Positions 9,826-18,589 of a stretch of DNA of 64,000 nt are shown one piece after another (within the stretch, counting starts at the first letter, position 1; each line of letters opens with the position of its first letter). The position numbers and the translations under genes were made by a program. The DNA is taken from the NCBI RefSeq assembly GCF_900182905.1, contig NZ_FXUF01000001.1, positions 310,001-374,000 of the forward strand, in the 5' to 3' direction. This DNA comes from Anoxynatronum buryatiense. Its GTDB lineage: Bacteria > Bacillota > Clostridia > Peptostreptococcales > Tindalliaceae. Below the pieces are notes generated by a model that was given only the letters and a program-made list of their open reading frames with translations, did not search any database and was not told the origin of the DNA.

Positions 9826-10662
9826 TCACTTCATTTTTTCCATTTCAATGAAATCCATGTCATCAAACTCCTGGTTTTCGCCGCACATACCCCATATAAA
9901 GGTATAATGACGAGTACCAACGCCTGAGTGAATGGACCAGCTGGGCGAAACCACCGCCTGCTCATTTTTAATAATAATGTGCCGCGTTTCATGAGGCTGT
10001 CCCATCAAATGAAACACACGGGTTTCTTCGTCCATATCGAAGTAAAAGTATACTTCCATGCGTCGTTCATGTGTATGTGCAGGCATCGTGTTCCATGAAT
10101 TTCCTGGCTCAAGGAGAGTCATTCCCATGCTCAATTGACATGATGGACATACTGCCGGATGAATATATTGATAAATCGTTCGCTTATTCATTGTTAGCGG
10201 ATCTCCAAGATTCACTTGATTGGCGTCTTTCTGTCCAATTTTTTGTATAGGATATGCATGATGGGCCGGACATGAGTTCAAATAAAATTTGGCTGGCTGG
10301 CTTGCCCTTTGTGAGCTGAACTTTATCTCTTTAACACCCATTCCCACATATAGGCCGTCTCGTCCATCAAGCTGATATTCAGTTCCATCAAGTGTCACCG
10401 TTCCTGGTCCGCCTATATTGATTATTCCCAGCTCTCTGCGTGCAAGAAAATAGCTGACACCCAGTTCTTTTCCAGCTTCAAGCACCACCGTTTCTTCGAC
10501 GGGCATGGCACCTCCAAAAATAATGCGATCAACATGACTGTAGATCAATTGAATGTCGTCTGGCAAAAAAACGTTTTCCATTAAGAAATGATTGCGCAAC
10601 TCTTCAGTCGTATAATGCTTTGCATCTTCAGGGTGATGTGAATAGCGTACTTTCAGGTTCAT
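9826..10662 (-). CDS. kduI: 5-dehydro-4-deoxy-D-glucuronate isomerase
   Basis: A 278-residue cupin-fold enzyme that isomerises 5-keto-4-deoxyuronate (from pectin or similar polyuronide lyases) to 2,5-diketo-3-deoxygluconate. The zinc-binding set is visible: two His and a Glu in [15 protein letters not shown] (about 195-210) and a later His in [10 protein letters not shown] (about 247). The length is the usual one for KduI. This gene is the best marker of what the operon degrades. A strong GGAGGAGG-type site precedes the ATG. Confidence 0.93.
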   Translation of the reverse strand: MNLKVRYSHHPEDAKHYTTEELRNHFLMENVFLPDDIQLIYSHVDRIIFGGAMPVEETVVLEAGKELGVSYFLARRELGIINIGGPGTVTLDGTEYQLDGRDGLYVGMGVKEIKFSSQRASQPAKFYLNSCPAHHAYPIQKIGQKDANQVNLGDPLTMNKRTIYQYIHPAVCPSCQLSMGMTLLEPGNSWNTMPAHTHERRMEVYFYFDMDEETRVFHLMGQPHETRHIIIKNEQAVVSPSWSIHSGVGTRHYTFIWGMCGENQEFDDMDFIEMEKMK

Positions 10663-10718
10663 TGGTCTACCTCCTCCATTTCATATGCTTCAATCATTAT
10701 TTAATTACTCATTCTTTT

Positions 10719-11480
10719 TCACTGACTTTCGATCATTGCTTCATTAATCAACTGGTAAGCATGTTCAATGCAATCGAAAGGTTCCATCCCACAGGGATAC
10801 TCCAAAATGAAATTTTTTCCATTGAAAAATTTCAAGAAATACTTCCAGTCGACAATCCCACCGTCTAACTGTGTAGATGAAAAACAACCATCTTTGATCA
10901 TCACATCTTTCACATGGATATTCGAAACATAGGGCTTCAGCTTCAGTGCATTTTTTTCTGCATCTTCTCCTGTCCATATCCAGTTGCCAATGTCAAATGT
11001 CATTTGCAGCTTAATATTATTCTCATGGCAAATCATTAACAGTTCTTCAATCTTGTCAGCTTTTCCACCTGACAGCGATTGGTCATTTTCGATTAAAACA
11101 GCTAATGATCCGTTGCATAACCCTTGAAGAAAAACTTTGTCTTTGACCGACAGCGCCCGGTAATCGCCTAAATAAAAAGTGATACTTTTGGCATTTAACA
11201 TCTTTGCTTCAGCCATGTAGTCCTGAATAAGTGACTGGTCAATGTAAGTATCCTGAAAAAGCTTGTCAGCTACTGAATAATGCAACTCCAGTTGAGCTTT
11301 CTGGTTACTTTCTGCTATTAAGGCGATCTCCTGCGATGGATTTCTCATATACTCACGTCTAATCTCCAGACGTCTGTATCCTTTGGATAAAATCCAATCA
11401 AGCAGTCGATGCTGCTCGACGATTCCAGAGTTAGCATCCTTAAAAGCCAGTGCATTAAGAATCAGCTTCTCTTTCAGCAA
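10719..11480 (-). CDS. Sugar phosphate isomerase/epimerase (xylose-isomerase-like TIM barrel)
   Basis: A TIM-barrel protein of about 253 residues with the AP-endonuclease-2-like metal-binding pattern (a Glu in VLIENDQS, the His/Asp region in FDIGNW, a His in NIHVKD). Members interconvert keto sugars or act on inositol-type compounds; the substrate is not known. It is the first structural gene behind lacI, with an operator-like site upstream. The start is uncertain: TTG at 11480 has AGAGGAG at 8 nt, while an ATG at 11507 lacks a good site. Confidence 0.7.
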   Translation of the reverse strand: MLKEKLILNALAFKDANSGIVEQHRLLDWILSKGYRRLEIRREYMRNPSQEIALIAESNQKAQLELHYSVADKLFQDTYIDQSLIQDYMAEAKMLNAKSITFYLGDYRALSVKDKVFLQGLCNGSLAVLIENDQSLSGGKADKIEELLMICHENNIKLQMTFDIGNWIWTGEDAEKNALKLKPYVSNIHVKDVMIKDGCFSSTQLDGGIVDWKYFLKFFNGKNFILEYPCGMEPFDCIEHAYQLINEAMIESQ

Positions 11481-11556
11481 ATTCGCCACTCCTCTCACTA
11501 TCGCCATCCTTTTTCATATTCGAATGGTATTCACGCAACTTTTATGTATCAGTTTC

Positions 11557-11584
11557 GTTTACCGGTTCACTAAACAAACGTCAA
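11557..11584 (-). promoter_or_regulatory. Promoter and LacI-type operator of the uronate operon
   Basis: On the minus strand a TTGACG -35 box (11579-11584) is followed by a partly palindromic GTGAACCGGTAAAC. The same ACCGGT core occurs at the lacI promoter. The -10 box is not clear (TAAACG at 17 nt is poor), so the operator call is firmer than the promoter call. Confidence 0.5.
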
Positions 11585-11610
11585 GGCATTTTTTCGAAAT
11601 GCCCCTATCG

Positions 11611-12645
11611 TCACTTAAGAATGATCTGCGTCGAACCCCTTTCAACAAACTGAGCTTTCAGTTCGATCTCAATGGGATCCTTATAATCAATGCCTGAATG
11701 AATACGTCCAATAAGTATTTCCGCAGCTCTGGCACCAATTTCGTAAGTAGGCTGTGCAATCGCCGAAATACCGGCACCAACTAACTCTGTCCATCCCCAG
11801 TCGTCAAAACCACACAAACCAACCTGGTCAGGTATTTCAATATTTTGACGTCGGCAAGCCCTTAAAAAATCAAGCATAGCAACGCCATTACCTGTTATCA
11901 CTGCTTTTGACCGTTGGGGATTCTCTTGGAGATAACCCATAATCGCTTTGTCATAAGAAAATGCTTCCTGGTCTATCTGAAAGAAAAGAGCCTCAGCATC
12001 ACCGCCACGTTCACAGGTCATTCGTTGAAAAATCTCTTTACGAATCTGACGGGTGGCATTCTTATTGATAGTCTGGCTGAAAAATGCAACTTCTTCAAAT
12101 CCAGAGCCATAGAGTTTATCAAGTACATATTTGATAATATGCTCGTTATCGATGGTGACTGTGTCTATCTGACCATTTAAAGGTCTTCTTTCTGCATAAG
12201 TGACAAAAATGCCTTCATTTCGAAGCTGTTGAATCAAATCATCATTGTAGCCAGTTGAATTAATCACCAGCCCTTCGATTTGCCTGGTGAGCATCGACCT
12301 AATATATTCCTCTTCTTTTCTGGGATCTTCGTCGCTGTTGGCAATCATTAGTTGGTACCCTTCACCAAGGCAAATATCATTGACACCTTTGACCAGAATT
12401 GATGAAAATGGTGTTGTGATATCAGCAACGATCATTCCAATGGTACCACTCTTTTTTGACTTTAATCCTCTGGCTATTTGATTGGGGTGGTAGTTTAATG
12501 CTTCGATAGCTTTCTCAATCCGCTCCCGGGTTTCCTCCGACATGAACTCATACTTTCCGTTAAGATAGCGGGAGATGGTTGTTTTTGAGACGTTCGCCTG
12601 GTCTGCAACCATTTTGATGGTCACTTTTTTCTTCGCCCATGACAT
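11611..12645 (-). CDS. LacI-family transcriptional regulator of the uronate operon
   Basis: A 344-residue LacI/GalR regulator. The N-terminal helix-turn-helix (VTIKMVADQANVSKTTISRYLN) and hinge (NQIARGLKSKKSG) are intact, followed by a full periplasmic-binding-like sensor domain. It is transcribed in the same direction as the kdu/TRAP genes, directly upstream of them. Similar ACCGGT palindromes lie at its own promoter and ahead of the next gene, so autoregulation and control of the operon are likely. The inducer is presumably a uronate intermediate such as KDG. Confidence 0.9.
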   Translation of the reverse strand: MSWAKKKVTIKMVADQANVSKTTISRYLNGKYEFMSEETRERIEKAIEALNYHPNQIARGLKSKKSGTIGMIVADITTPFSSILVKGVNDICLGEGYQLMIANSDEDPRKEEEYIRSMLTRQIEGLVINSTGYNDDLIQQLRNEGIFVTYAERRPLNGQIDTVTIDNEHIIKYVLDKLYGSGFEEVAFFSQTINKNATRQIRKEIFQRMTCERGGDAEALFFQIDQEAFSYDKAIMGYLQENPQRSKAVITGNGVAMLDFLRACRRQNIEIPDQVGLCGFDDWGWTELVGAGISAIAQPTYEIGARAAEILIGRIHSGIDYKDPIEIELKAQFVERGSTQIILK

Positions 12646-12665
12646 ACATTTTCCTGCTTTCCATC

Positions 12666-12725
12666 TGTGTACCGGGTTTGTGTACCGGTTAACAACATTT
12701 TAACGCACTATCTTCATTTCGTCAA
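12666..12725 (-). promoter_or_regulatory. lacI promoter with operator repeats
   Basis: Minus strand: TTGACG at 12720-12725, TAAAAT at 12697-12702, spacer 17. Downstream of the -10 box lie GTTAACCGGTACAC (12681-12694) and a second half site CCCGGTACACA (12666-12676). A repressor bound here would block initiation or escape. Confidence 0.65.
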
Positions 12726-12767
12726 CACTCTTTGAATCAGCCTTTTAAACTTCCGATTGTCATGCAG

Positions 12768-13151
12768 TTACACCAAGCTCTTCGGACGTTGAATGAAATG
12801 AATAATGTTTCCTTCCAGGTCTCTGAAGAAGACGGTTTTAACGCCTTTATCATTTGCTTTCAGCGGCTCAATGATTTCAACCTGGTGATCCAGTAGTTTT
12901 TGATACGCTTCTTCAATCTGATCTGTACCAAAAGCCAGATGTCGAATCCCTCGATACTTGTTGTCGGTAGTTTTGGCATCAGTTTCAGCAGGATAAATTT
13001 CTAGCATGCTGTTGTCTTCCATTGCCAAAAAGTAGGTGGGCATCTCCTTTTGATTATCGTAAACAATCCGGAAAGAGAAAAGATTGACGTACCAGTCTTT
13101 CAGTTTTCGTGTATCCAGACTGCAGATGCCTACGTGCTCCAAAGTCACCAT
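12768..13151 (-). CDS. VOC-family (glyoxalase/dioxygenase-like) protein
   Basis: A 127-residue vicinal-oxygen-chelate protein with paired beta-alpha-beta-beta-beta modules. Potential metal ligands are His6 (LEHVG), Glu residues near the middle (MLEIYP), a His (IRHLAFG) and a Glu near the C terminus (DLEGNIIHF). The pattern resembles methylmalonyl-CoA epimerase or glyoxalase I relatives, but the substrate cannot be assigned. The start is an internal ATG behind GGGGAG; the upstream in-frame ATG has no ribosome site. Confidence 0.7.
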   Translation of the reverse strand: MVTLEHVGICSLDTRKLKDWYVNLFSFRIVYDNQKEMPTYFLAMEDNSMLEIYPAETDAKTTDNKYRGIRHLAFGTDQIEEAYQKLLDHQVEIIEPLKANDKGVKTVFFRDLEGNIIHFIQRPKSLV

Positions 13152-13387
13152 ATTTAATCCACTCCCCAGTTTCGTATTGTGAACCATCGTTTCGTTTTAT
13201 AGACTAATCATAGCGATGTTTTTCCAGAATTTCAAGTGCTTCATTGACGGTTACAGATTATTAGGTACATTATTCTTTTGATTTCTCCATATTTCTTCAT
13301 TATAGTCATCATTTCAAAATATGGCACTTTTCTGATAGTGGATCAACGTTTTCCCGTTATTTAGATGCTTTACAGGTTTCAGGCATG

Positions 13388-13413
13388 AAAAAACTGCACT
13401 GAAAGTGCAGTTG
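13388..13413 (-). terminator. Terminator behind the IclR gene
   Basis: Minus strand: stem ACTGCACTTTCAGTGCAGT followed by six T. It lies about 70 bases behind the IclR stop and is the only clear element in the 330-base gap up to the VOC gene. Confidence 0.8.
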
Positions 13414-13482
13414 AGTTCATCTATCACAAATTTTCTAAAGCTTTCATCTCATTTGGTCATACCCTTTTATGGGTAACATTGA

Positions 13483-14268
13483 CTATTTAACACGGTGCCC
13501 TATCTTTTGGGAGATCAAGCGGCCTGTTGCCATTACTGCTTCACCAAAAGCAGCTACTCTTTCAGGCGTTACCCGAAGGGTTGGCCCCGAAATACTGATG
13601 GCCCCGATCACTTCGTCACGATAATTAAAGATGGGTGCCCCCACACAGCGAATTCCCAGCTCATTTTCTTCGTTATCAATGGCATAACCCCGATTTTTGA
13701 CTTGATTCAATTCTTCTCTCATTTTTTCCAAGTCGGTGATGGTATATATGGTGAGTTTTTGGATATGGCTACGTTCCCAAATGGAGACAATCTCCTGTTC
13801 CGGCAAAAAGGCCATCATGGCTTTTCCCGCAGAAGTACAGTATAGGGGAGAACGCGCCCCAATGCGGGAGTGCATACGGATCTTATTGTCAGCTTCCACC
13901 TTGTCAATATACATAATTTCAATGTCATCGCGAATCACCAGATGCACCACTTCATTCACAGATTCCTTCAGGGCAGATAATAGTGGTCTGGCAACCTCGT
14001 TCAAAGCGAGATCATCAATGATTTTGCTGCCTATCTCATACATTTTGAGAGACAACCGGTAAACAGAAGAGCCGGAATCCTGCTCCACATATCCATGGTG
14101 GATCAGCGCCAATAACAGTCGATGCACGGTGCTTTTATGAAGCCCCACCCGTTTACCCAGTTCCGTCAATCCCAGTCCATCCGGCTTCTCTGCAAGCACT
14201 TCTATAATATGAAAGGTCCGGTCAATGGACTGCACCGCTGATCCGCCTGCTGTTTCTGTCGTTTTCAT
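13483..14268 (-). CDS. IclR-family transcriptional regulator
   Basis: A 261-residue regulator with an N-terminal winged helix-turn-helix (LTELGKRVGLHKSTVHRLL at about 35-55) and a C-terminal effector domain with the family signature near GIRCVGAPIFN. The IclR member KdgR controls pectin breakdown in enterobacteria, and this gene lies 4 kb from the KduI/KduD operon, but no site links them here. Start at ATG behind AAAGGAG; an upstream TTG is too close to that site. Confidence 0.88.
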   Translation of the reverse strand: MKTTETAGGSAVQSIDRTFHIIEVLAEKPDGLGLTELGKRVGLHKSTVHRLLLALIHHGYVEQDSGSSVYRLSLKMYEIGSKIIDDLALNEVARPLLSALKESVNEVVHLVIRDDIEIMYIDKVEADNKIRMHSRIGARSPLYCTSAGKAMMAFLPEQEIVSIWERSHIQKLTIYTITDLEKMREELNQVKNRGYAIDNEENELGIRCVGAPIFNYRDEVIGAISISGPTLRVTPERVAAFGEAVMATGRLISQKIGHRVK

Positions 14269-14330
14269 TGCTTCCAAACTCCTTTAACATCATCTCAAAA
14301 TGTCATACATAATGATCTTTCTGCTTGTTC

Positions 14331-14376
14331 GAAAAACAACCCGCCTTAGTGCGCATTTCAGGGCGCGGCGGGTGTT
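14331..14376 (-). terminator. GC-rich hairpin with T-run in the iclR leader
   Basis: Minus strand: CCCGCC and GGCGGG arms with a second GCGC pairing inside, then TTGTTTTT. It lies 60-110 bases upstream of the IclR start and points towards it, so it could attenuate iclR. Nothing else explains it in the gap between iclR and the divergent transporter gene. Confidence 0.5.
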
Positions 14377-14592
14377 ATCCCAAATGTACACTTCTTAAGA
14401 AATAATGTCAACGAACAGGCATTAGATTTCAACAGCCTTTCAAACTACCTGTTTTCACAAAAGAAAAATCATCAACTATTTTTCAATTGAAATAATCACT
14501 TCAAACGGTTGTCATCTCCAGGGCTTTGATTTATGCTGTTAAAAGGATTATCGTGTATTGATGGTCAAAGGAGATTAGCAAGGGGTGCTGAT

Positions 14593-15441
14593 ATGACAAA
14601 TGATACAAAAGCACGTTACCAAATGATGGCTGCCGCTTTTCTGTGGAGCCTGGGAGGGGTTTTGATCAAACTGGTGGACTGGAACCCTCTGGCCATTGCC
14701 GGCATGCGCAGCTTCATAGCAGCTGTGGTTATTTTCTTTTTCTTGAAAAAGCCTGTCTTTACCTGGTCAAAAGTTCAGGTAGGTGCTGCCGTTGCCTATG
14801 CCTGCGTCATGATCTTCTTTGTCACCTCTACACGTCTCACAACAGCAGCGAATGCTGCCCTGCTTCAATTTACTTCACCCATTTATATCGGCCTTTTCAG
14901 TTATTTTGTTCTTAAGGAAAAAGTAACCCGCATTGATTGGGCTGCCATTTTACTGGTTATGGTGGGCATGGTGCTCTTTTTCCTGGATGATGTAAGCTTT
15001 ACCAGTTTCTGGGGTAATCTTTTAGGTATGTTCACCGGCATCAGTTTTGCAGTTATGGTGCTTCTGCTGAGAAAGCAAAAAAATGCCCGCCCCATGGAGT
15101 CTGTTCTGCTGGGTAATCTTCTGGCGGGTATTGTGACGCTACCTTTTATGTTTCAATCAATGCCCTCCGCCATGAGTTGGCTGGGTCTGCTGCTGTTGGG
15201 CACGCTGCAGCTGGGGCTGGCTTACGTGTTCTACGCAACTGCAGTGAAGCATATCAGTGCCATGGAGAGTGCCTTAATCCCAGTCATCGAACCATTATTC
15301 AATCCCCTTTGGGTTCTGCTCATTGTGGGCGAGGCCCCAGGCATGTGGACCATTTTCGGTGGACTGCTTGTGGTAGGCGGAGTTACCGGACGTTATCTGT
15401 TTCATGCCAGCATGCAGCGCACGCGCCAAAGCATTTCCTGA
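14593..15441 (+). CDS. DMT-superfamily transporter (EamA-type)
   Basis: A 282-residue membrane protein with two EamA repeats and about ten hydrophobic helices. It starts at the ATG behind AAGGGGTG; the longer in-frame extension has no good site. The family exports or imports metabolites such as amino acids or nucleotides; the substrate is unknown. It is divergent from iclR and ends at a shared terminator opposite tupA. Confidence 0.82.
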   Translation: MTNDTKARYQMMAAAFLWSLGGVLIKLVDWNPLAIAGMRSFIAAVVIFFFLKKPVFTWSKVQVGAAVAYACVMIFFVTSTRLTTAANAALLQFTSPIYIGLFSYFVLKEKVTRIDWAAILLVMVGMVLFFLDDVSFTSFWGNLLGMFTGISFAVMVLLLRKQKNARPMESVLLGNLLAGIVTLPFMFQSMPSAMSWLGLLLLGTLQLGLAYVFYATAVKHISAMESALIPVIEPLFNPLWVLLIVGEAPGMWTIFGGLLVVGGVTGRYLFHASMQRTRQSIS

Positions 15442-15469
15442 CTGATTCACGATTGTTTTTTAGATGATT

Positions 15470-15511
15470 AACACCCGATCCAGCTGTCGAGGCCGGAATC
15501 GGGTGTTTTAA
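15470..15511. terminator. Bidirectional terminator between the transporter gene and tupA
   Basis: Ten-base arms AACACCCGAT and ATCGGGTGTT, with A- and T-rich flanks on both sides. It serves the plus-strand DMT gene and the minus-strand tupA. Confidence 0.8.
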
Positions 15512-15535
15512 AATCGGTTAAGCGCTGTTCCTCAC

Positions 15536-16471
15536 TTATTGGGCATTGGGAAAAAAGAGAGGCGCTCCGAACTCTTCCACACCAAACTGGGAGATGAGTT
15601 CCTGTGTCTCAGAAGACAAAATCCAATCGACAAATCGGGCTGCAGCGGCATAGTTAATATGATCTCCCTTGTCAGGATTCACTGCAATAACGCCATATTG
15701 ATTGAATAGTTTTGGGTCACCTTCCACAGCTATCACCAGATCGATACTTCCCAGCATGGAGAGATAGGTGGCTCTGTCAGTCAGCGTGTAGCCTTCCAGC
15801 TCATTGGCCATTTGGATCACGTCTCCCATGCCCTGACCGGCAGAAATATACCAACTGGCATCAGGCTCCTCTAAACCAATTTCCTTCCATAAATTCACTT
15901 CCATGATATGTGTGCCAGAATCGTCACCTCTGGAAACAAAGGTACCTTCCTTCTCACTGATCAGTGTTAAGCCAGCCAGCACATCACCAGCGGCTGCATC
16001 CATTAAACCAGCGGGGTCGTCAGGAGGGCCGACAATGATAAAATCATTATACATCACATCAAATCGCTCCAGGCCATGGCCATCTGCCACCAGCTCTTCT
16101 TCCCGGGCCTTGGCATGAGCCAGCAGTACATCAGCCTCACCATCAGCTCCCATCTGTAGTGCTGCACCTGAACCAACAGCTACCACTTTCACATCAATTT
16201 CATAGGTTGATTCAAAATCCGGCAGAATAAAATCCAGCAAACCGCTGTTTTCAGTACTGGTGGTGGTGGATAAAATCATCTCTGTGTTCGTTAGTTCAGG
16301 ATAATCACCATCCGTTTCAGAAGTCTCTGTCGCTTCTTCAGCGGATGGCTGCGTTTCAGCTGGTGCCGGTTCTTCCGGTGGAGCTGGTTCCTGAGTTCCT
16401 CCACAGGCTGTTGTTAAAGCAACCATCAAAATGAGCAACATGATGAACAAGCTGCGTCTCGTCAATGTCAT
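15536..16471 (-). CDS. tupA: Tungstate-binding lipoprotein TupA-like
   Basis: A 311-residue extracytoplasmic binding protein. A lipobox (LTTACGG) is followed by a Glu/Pro-rich linker to about residue 60 and then the TupA-type fold with the oxyanion-site segment STTTSTENSGLLD, GSGAALQMG, and the SRGDDSGTH segment. TupA proteins bind tungstate with very high selectivity. No TupB permease or TupC ATPase gene follows; the next minus-strand gene is iclR, so this is an orphan. The gene lies behind a Moco/Tuco riboswitch and terminator, as expected for W/Mo supply. Confidence 0.88.
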   Translation of the reverse strand: MTLTRRSLFIMLLILMVALTTACGGTQEPAPPEEPAPAETQPSAEEATETSETDGDYPELTNTEMILSTTTSTENSGLLDFILPDFESTYEIDVKVVAVGSGAALQMGADGEADVLLAHAKAREEELVADGHGLERFDVMYNDFIIVGPPDDPAGLMDAAAGDVLAGLTLISEKEGTFVSRGDDSGTHIMEVNLWKEIGLEEPDASWYISAGQGMGDVIQMANELEGYTLTDRATYLSMLGSIDLVIAVEGDPKLFNQYGVIAVNPDKGDHINYAAAARFVDWILSSETQELISQFGVEEFGAPLFFPNAQ

Positions 16472-16621
16472 TTTCTCATCTCCTTTTGTAGGCGAATCAT
16501 TTCTGGCCTGTATTCACTTTTTAAGTGATCATTAACTGAAAATCAAGTTCCTTGGTTTAATCGTTGGGAGATCACACCCTTTCTGGTTAAGTCCGTTACT
16601 GCAGCTGAAGAACATCGAAAT

Positions 16622-16646
16622 AAAAAACACCCAAAGGGGTGCCTGG
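16622..16646 (-). terminator. Riboswitch terminator ahead of tupA
   Basis: Minus strand: CACCC-CTTT-GGGTG stem followed by six T, between the Moco aptamer and the tupA start. It is the likely expression platform. Confidence 0.8.
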
Positions 16647-16667
16647 TGATTGCACTTCAGCCACACA

Positions 16668-16764
16668 TCTCCTTTCCACTGGGAGGCAACGCCGTTTCCA
16701 ACATTACCCTATCGGCTTGATCCCATAGGCAACTGCCATTAGGGACTTAAGCTCGGAGGCGATT
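16668..16764 (-). ncRNA. Moco/Tuco riboswitch 1 (tupA leader)
   Basis: On the minus strand the conserved order CTCCGAG ... GGGTA ... GGAAAC ... GCCTCCCA ... GGAAAGGAG is present. The stem-loop between CTCCGAG and GGGTA (arms around GTCCC/GGGAT) is well developed. The family senses molybdenum or tungsten cofactor. Mo- versus W-cofactor preference cannot be decided by eye. Confidence 0.88.
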
Positions 16765-16840
16765 CCATTGTTTGCTGATGTTACAACATCTTCGTTATGT
16801 TTATCTTTGCATTTTGAGGAAAACGATTCCCTGAGGTTAA

Positions 16841-16869
16841 GTATAGAGTATGCCCTATGTTCTGTCAAG
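16841..16869 (-). promoter_or_regulatory. Promoter of the tupA riboswitch transcript
   Basis: Minus strand TTGACA (16864-16869), 17-nt spacer, TATACT (16841-16846). It puts the transcription start about 70 bases before the aptamer. The rest of the 330 bases up to the MOT1-like gene shows only AT-rich sequence. Confidence 0.8.
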
Positions 16870-17199
16870 AATGTGGTTTAAACAAGCTTCATGGTGAAGG
16901 CTTGAACCTTTTGCAAATGTGCCGTGCTTTCTCATTTAATCTAGTCGTTATTTTTTTTATGCATTTTGATCTTAAAATTAATACCCTCAATTTATTCTAA
17001 TCGCATCGTTTCTCTTTGAATCAACGGTGGTTCACCAGGAAATTAATGATTAAGAGCCTCTTTGTTTGGATATTTACAGGAATATCATTTGCTTCAAAGA
17101 TCAATCCTAAAACGTCGTCTTTGGTAATCAACCTCAACGGCAAGACTACCACCCGTTTAATCGAACTACCATCTTTATGCATCGAAGGTGATAACGCTT

Positions 17200-18285
17200 A
17201 TGGAAAAAGATTTTCGTTTCAATATGGAAGAAGCTGCAGGCGCACTGGGAGATTTTGGAACACTACTCCCCATTGTTATTGGCGTTTCCGTTGCAACTGA
17301 TATGAATTTGGCTGTCATGTTGCTGTTCTTCGGTATTGCTTATCTCTTCACCGGAATCCATTACAAATTACCAATGCCTGTTGAACCTATGAAAGCCATT
17401 GGTGTGATTGCCCTTACAGAAAGATTGTCCGCTGCCGAAATTGCAGGTGCAGGAATCGGTATGGGACTGGTGCTGCTGCTCATCGCTCTCACCGGCGCCA
17501 TGGACTTCATCAAAAGAAGTATTCCCATCGCTTTAATCCGCGGTATTCAACTGGCGCTCGCTCTGACCCTGATGAGGCAGGCCATGGTGATGATGAGGTA
17601 TGATTTCATTCTCGGTGCCTTGGCAATGGGCATCATTTTCTACTATCGATTTTCAAGGCATCTGGATGTTTCAGCTCTGATGGTTTTTCTACTGGGAATT
17701 ATTGTCGGCCTTTTTCGTTTTGGACCACCTCCGGTTACACTCATGCGCCTCCCAGCTTTAACATTGCCTGACTTTCCTTCTTTTATCAGCGGGTTCACGA
17801 AAGCGTCTTTGCCGCAGATTCCTCTCACTCTTGGAAATGCCGTTTTAGCCACTTCATTACTCATCAGCGATTTATTGGACCGCCAAGTTCAGGAAAAGCA
17901 GCTTCTTTATAGTATGAGTGCCATGTGTTTGTTTTCAGTCCCTTTTGGAGGCTTCCCCATGTGTCATGGGGCAGGCGGTTTAGCGGCTCAGTACAGATTT
18001 GGTGCCCGTACAGGTGGATCCAATATCATATCAGGATTTGTTTTGATAGTGATTGCACTGTTGTTTGCATCACCCCATCTGGAGATGGTGATCCCCTTTG
18101 GAGCCTTAGGAGCACTGCTTTTTTACTCAGGTTTGGCGCTTTTTCAAACCGCCCGAAAAACACCTGATCTGGCAGCAACTCTTTTGACGGGTATCTTGTC
18201 GCTGTTCCTGGGTATTACCTGGTCACTGTTTATTGTCTGGGTTTGGATCATCGTTAGAAAAAAATGGAACGCTGAAAGGGGGTGA
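17200..18285 (+). CDS. MOT1-type molybdate/sulfate transporter
   Basis: A 361-residue membrane protein of the MOT1 branch of the SulP-like superfamily. The two diagnostic motifs are visible: PMPVEPMKA (about residue 62) and the second half signature around MCHGAGGLAAQYRFGARTGG (about 262). Plant and bacterial MOT1 proteins move molybdate. The gene is followed 6 bases later by a Mop-domain molybdate-binding protein, which supports molybdate as cargo. Start at ATG behind GAAGGTG; the GTG inside that site was rejected. Confidence 0.85.
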   Translation: MEKDFRFNMEEAAGALGDFGTLLPIVIGVSVATDMNLAVMLLFFGIAYLFTGIHYKLPMPVEPMKAIGVIALTERLSAAEIAGAGIGMGLVLLLIALTGAMDFIKRSIPIALIRGIQLALALTLMRQAMVMMRYDFILGALAMGIIFYYRFSRHLDVSALMVFLLGIIVGLFRFGPPPVTLMRLPALTLPDFPSFISGFTKASLPQIPLTLGNAVLATSLLISDLLDRQVQEKQLLYSMSAMCLFSVPFGGFPMCHGAGGLAAQYRFGARTGGSNIISGFVLIVIALLFASPHLEMVIPFGALGALLFYSGLALFQTARKTPDLAATLLTGILSLFLGITWSLFIVWVWIIVRKKWNAERG

Positions 18286-18291
18286 GTAAAA

Positions 18292-18501
18292 ATGCAAATA
18301 ACCGGAAGAAATCAGCTTAAAGGAAAAGTGGTCAAAGTGGTGCATGGCGTCACCAGTTCCGAAGTGCAACTTGAAATTGCTGAAGGCATGATCGTCACCG
18401 GACTAATCACCAAAGGGTCAGCGGAATCAATGAACATTCAGGTGGGCGATGAGTTGGTAGCCATTATCAAAGCCACTTCGGTCATGTTTGGGAAAGAGTA
18501 A
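18292..18501 (+). CDS. mop: Molbindin (Mop/TOBE single-domain protein)
   Basis: A 69-residue protein consisting of one Mop domain (NQLKGKVVKVVHG ... VTGLITKGSAESMNIQVGDELVAIIKATSVM). Such proteins form oligomers that bind and store molybdate or tungstate in the cytoplasm. The gene is 6 bases behind the MOT1-like gene with an AAAGGGGGTG site, so the two form an operon for uptake and buffering. Confidence 0.92.
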   Translation: MQITGRNQLKGKVVKVVHGVTSSEVQLEIAEGMIVTGLITKGSAESMNIQVGDELVAIIKATSVMFGKE

Positions 18502-18557
18502 TGCGATAAAACGAAACCCTAGCTGTTCTTCAGCCAGGGTTTCGTTTTATCGCATTA
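18499..18557. terminator. Long perfect inverted repeat, bidirectional terminator
   Basis: Two 22-base arms (18499-18520 and 18536-18557) match perfectly around a 15-base loop. The flanks give A/T runs on both strands. It separates the plus-strand mop gene from the minus-strand kinase-like gene and could end both transcripts. The arms include the mop stop codon. Confidence 0.8.
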
Positions 18558-18589
18558 CCAGCATAAAAACACTCTCAAGAAGAGCTGTT

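Noticed and set aside
17016-17300. Small ORF before the MOT1-like gene
   Set aside because: It starts with TTG without a ribosome site, overlaps the transporter start in another frame and has no recognisable domain.
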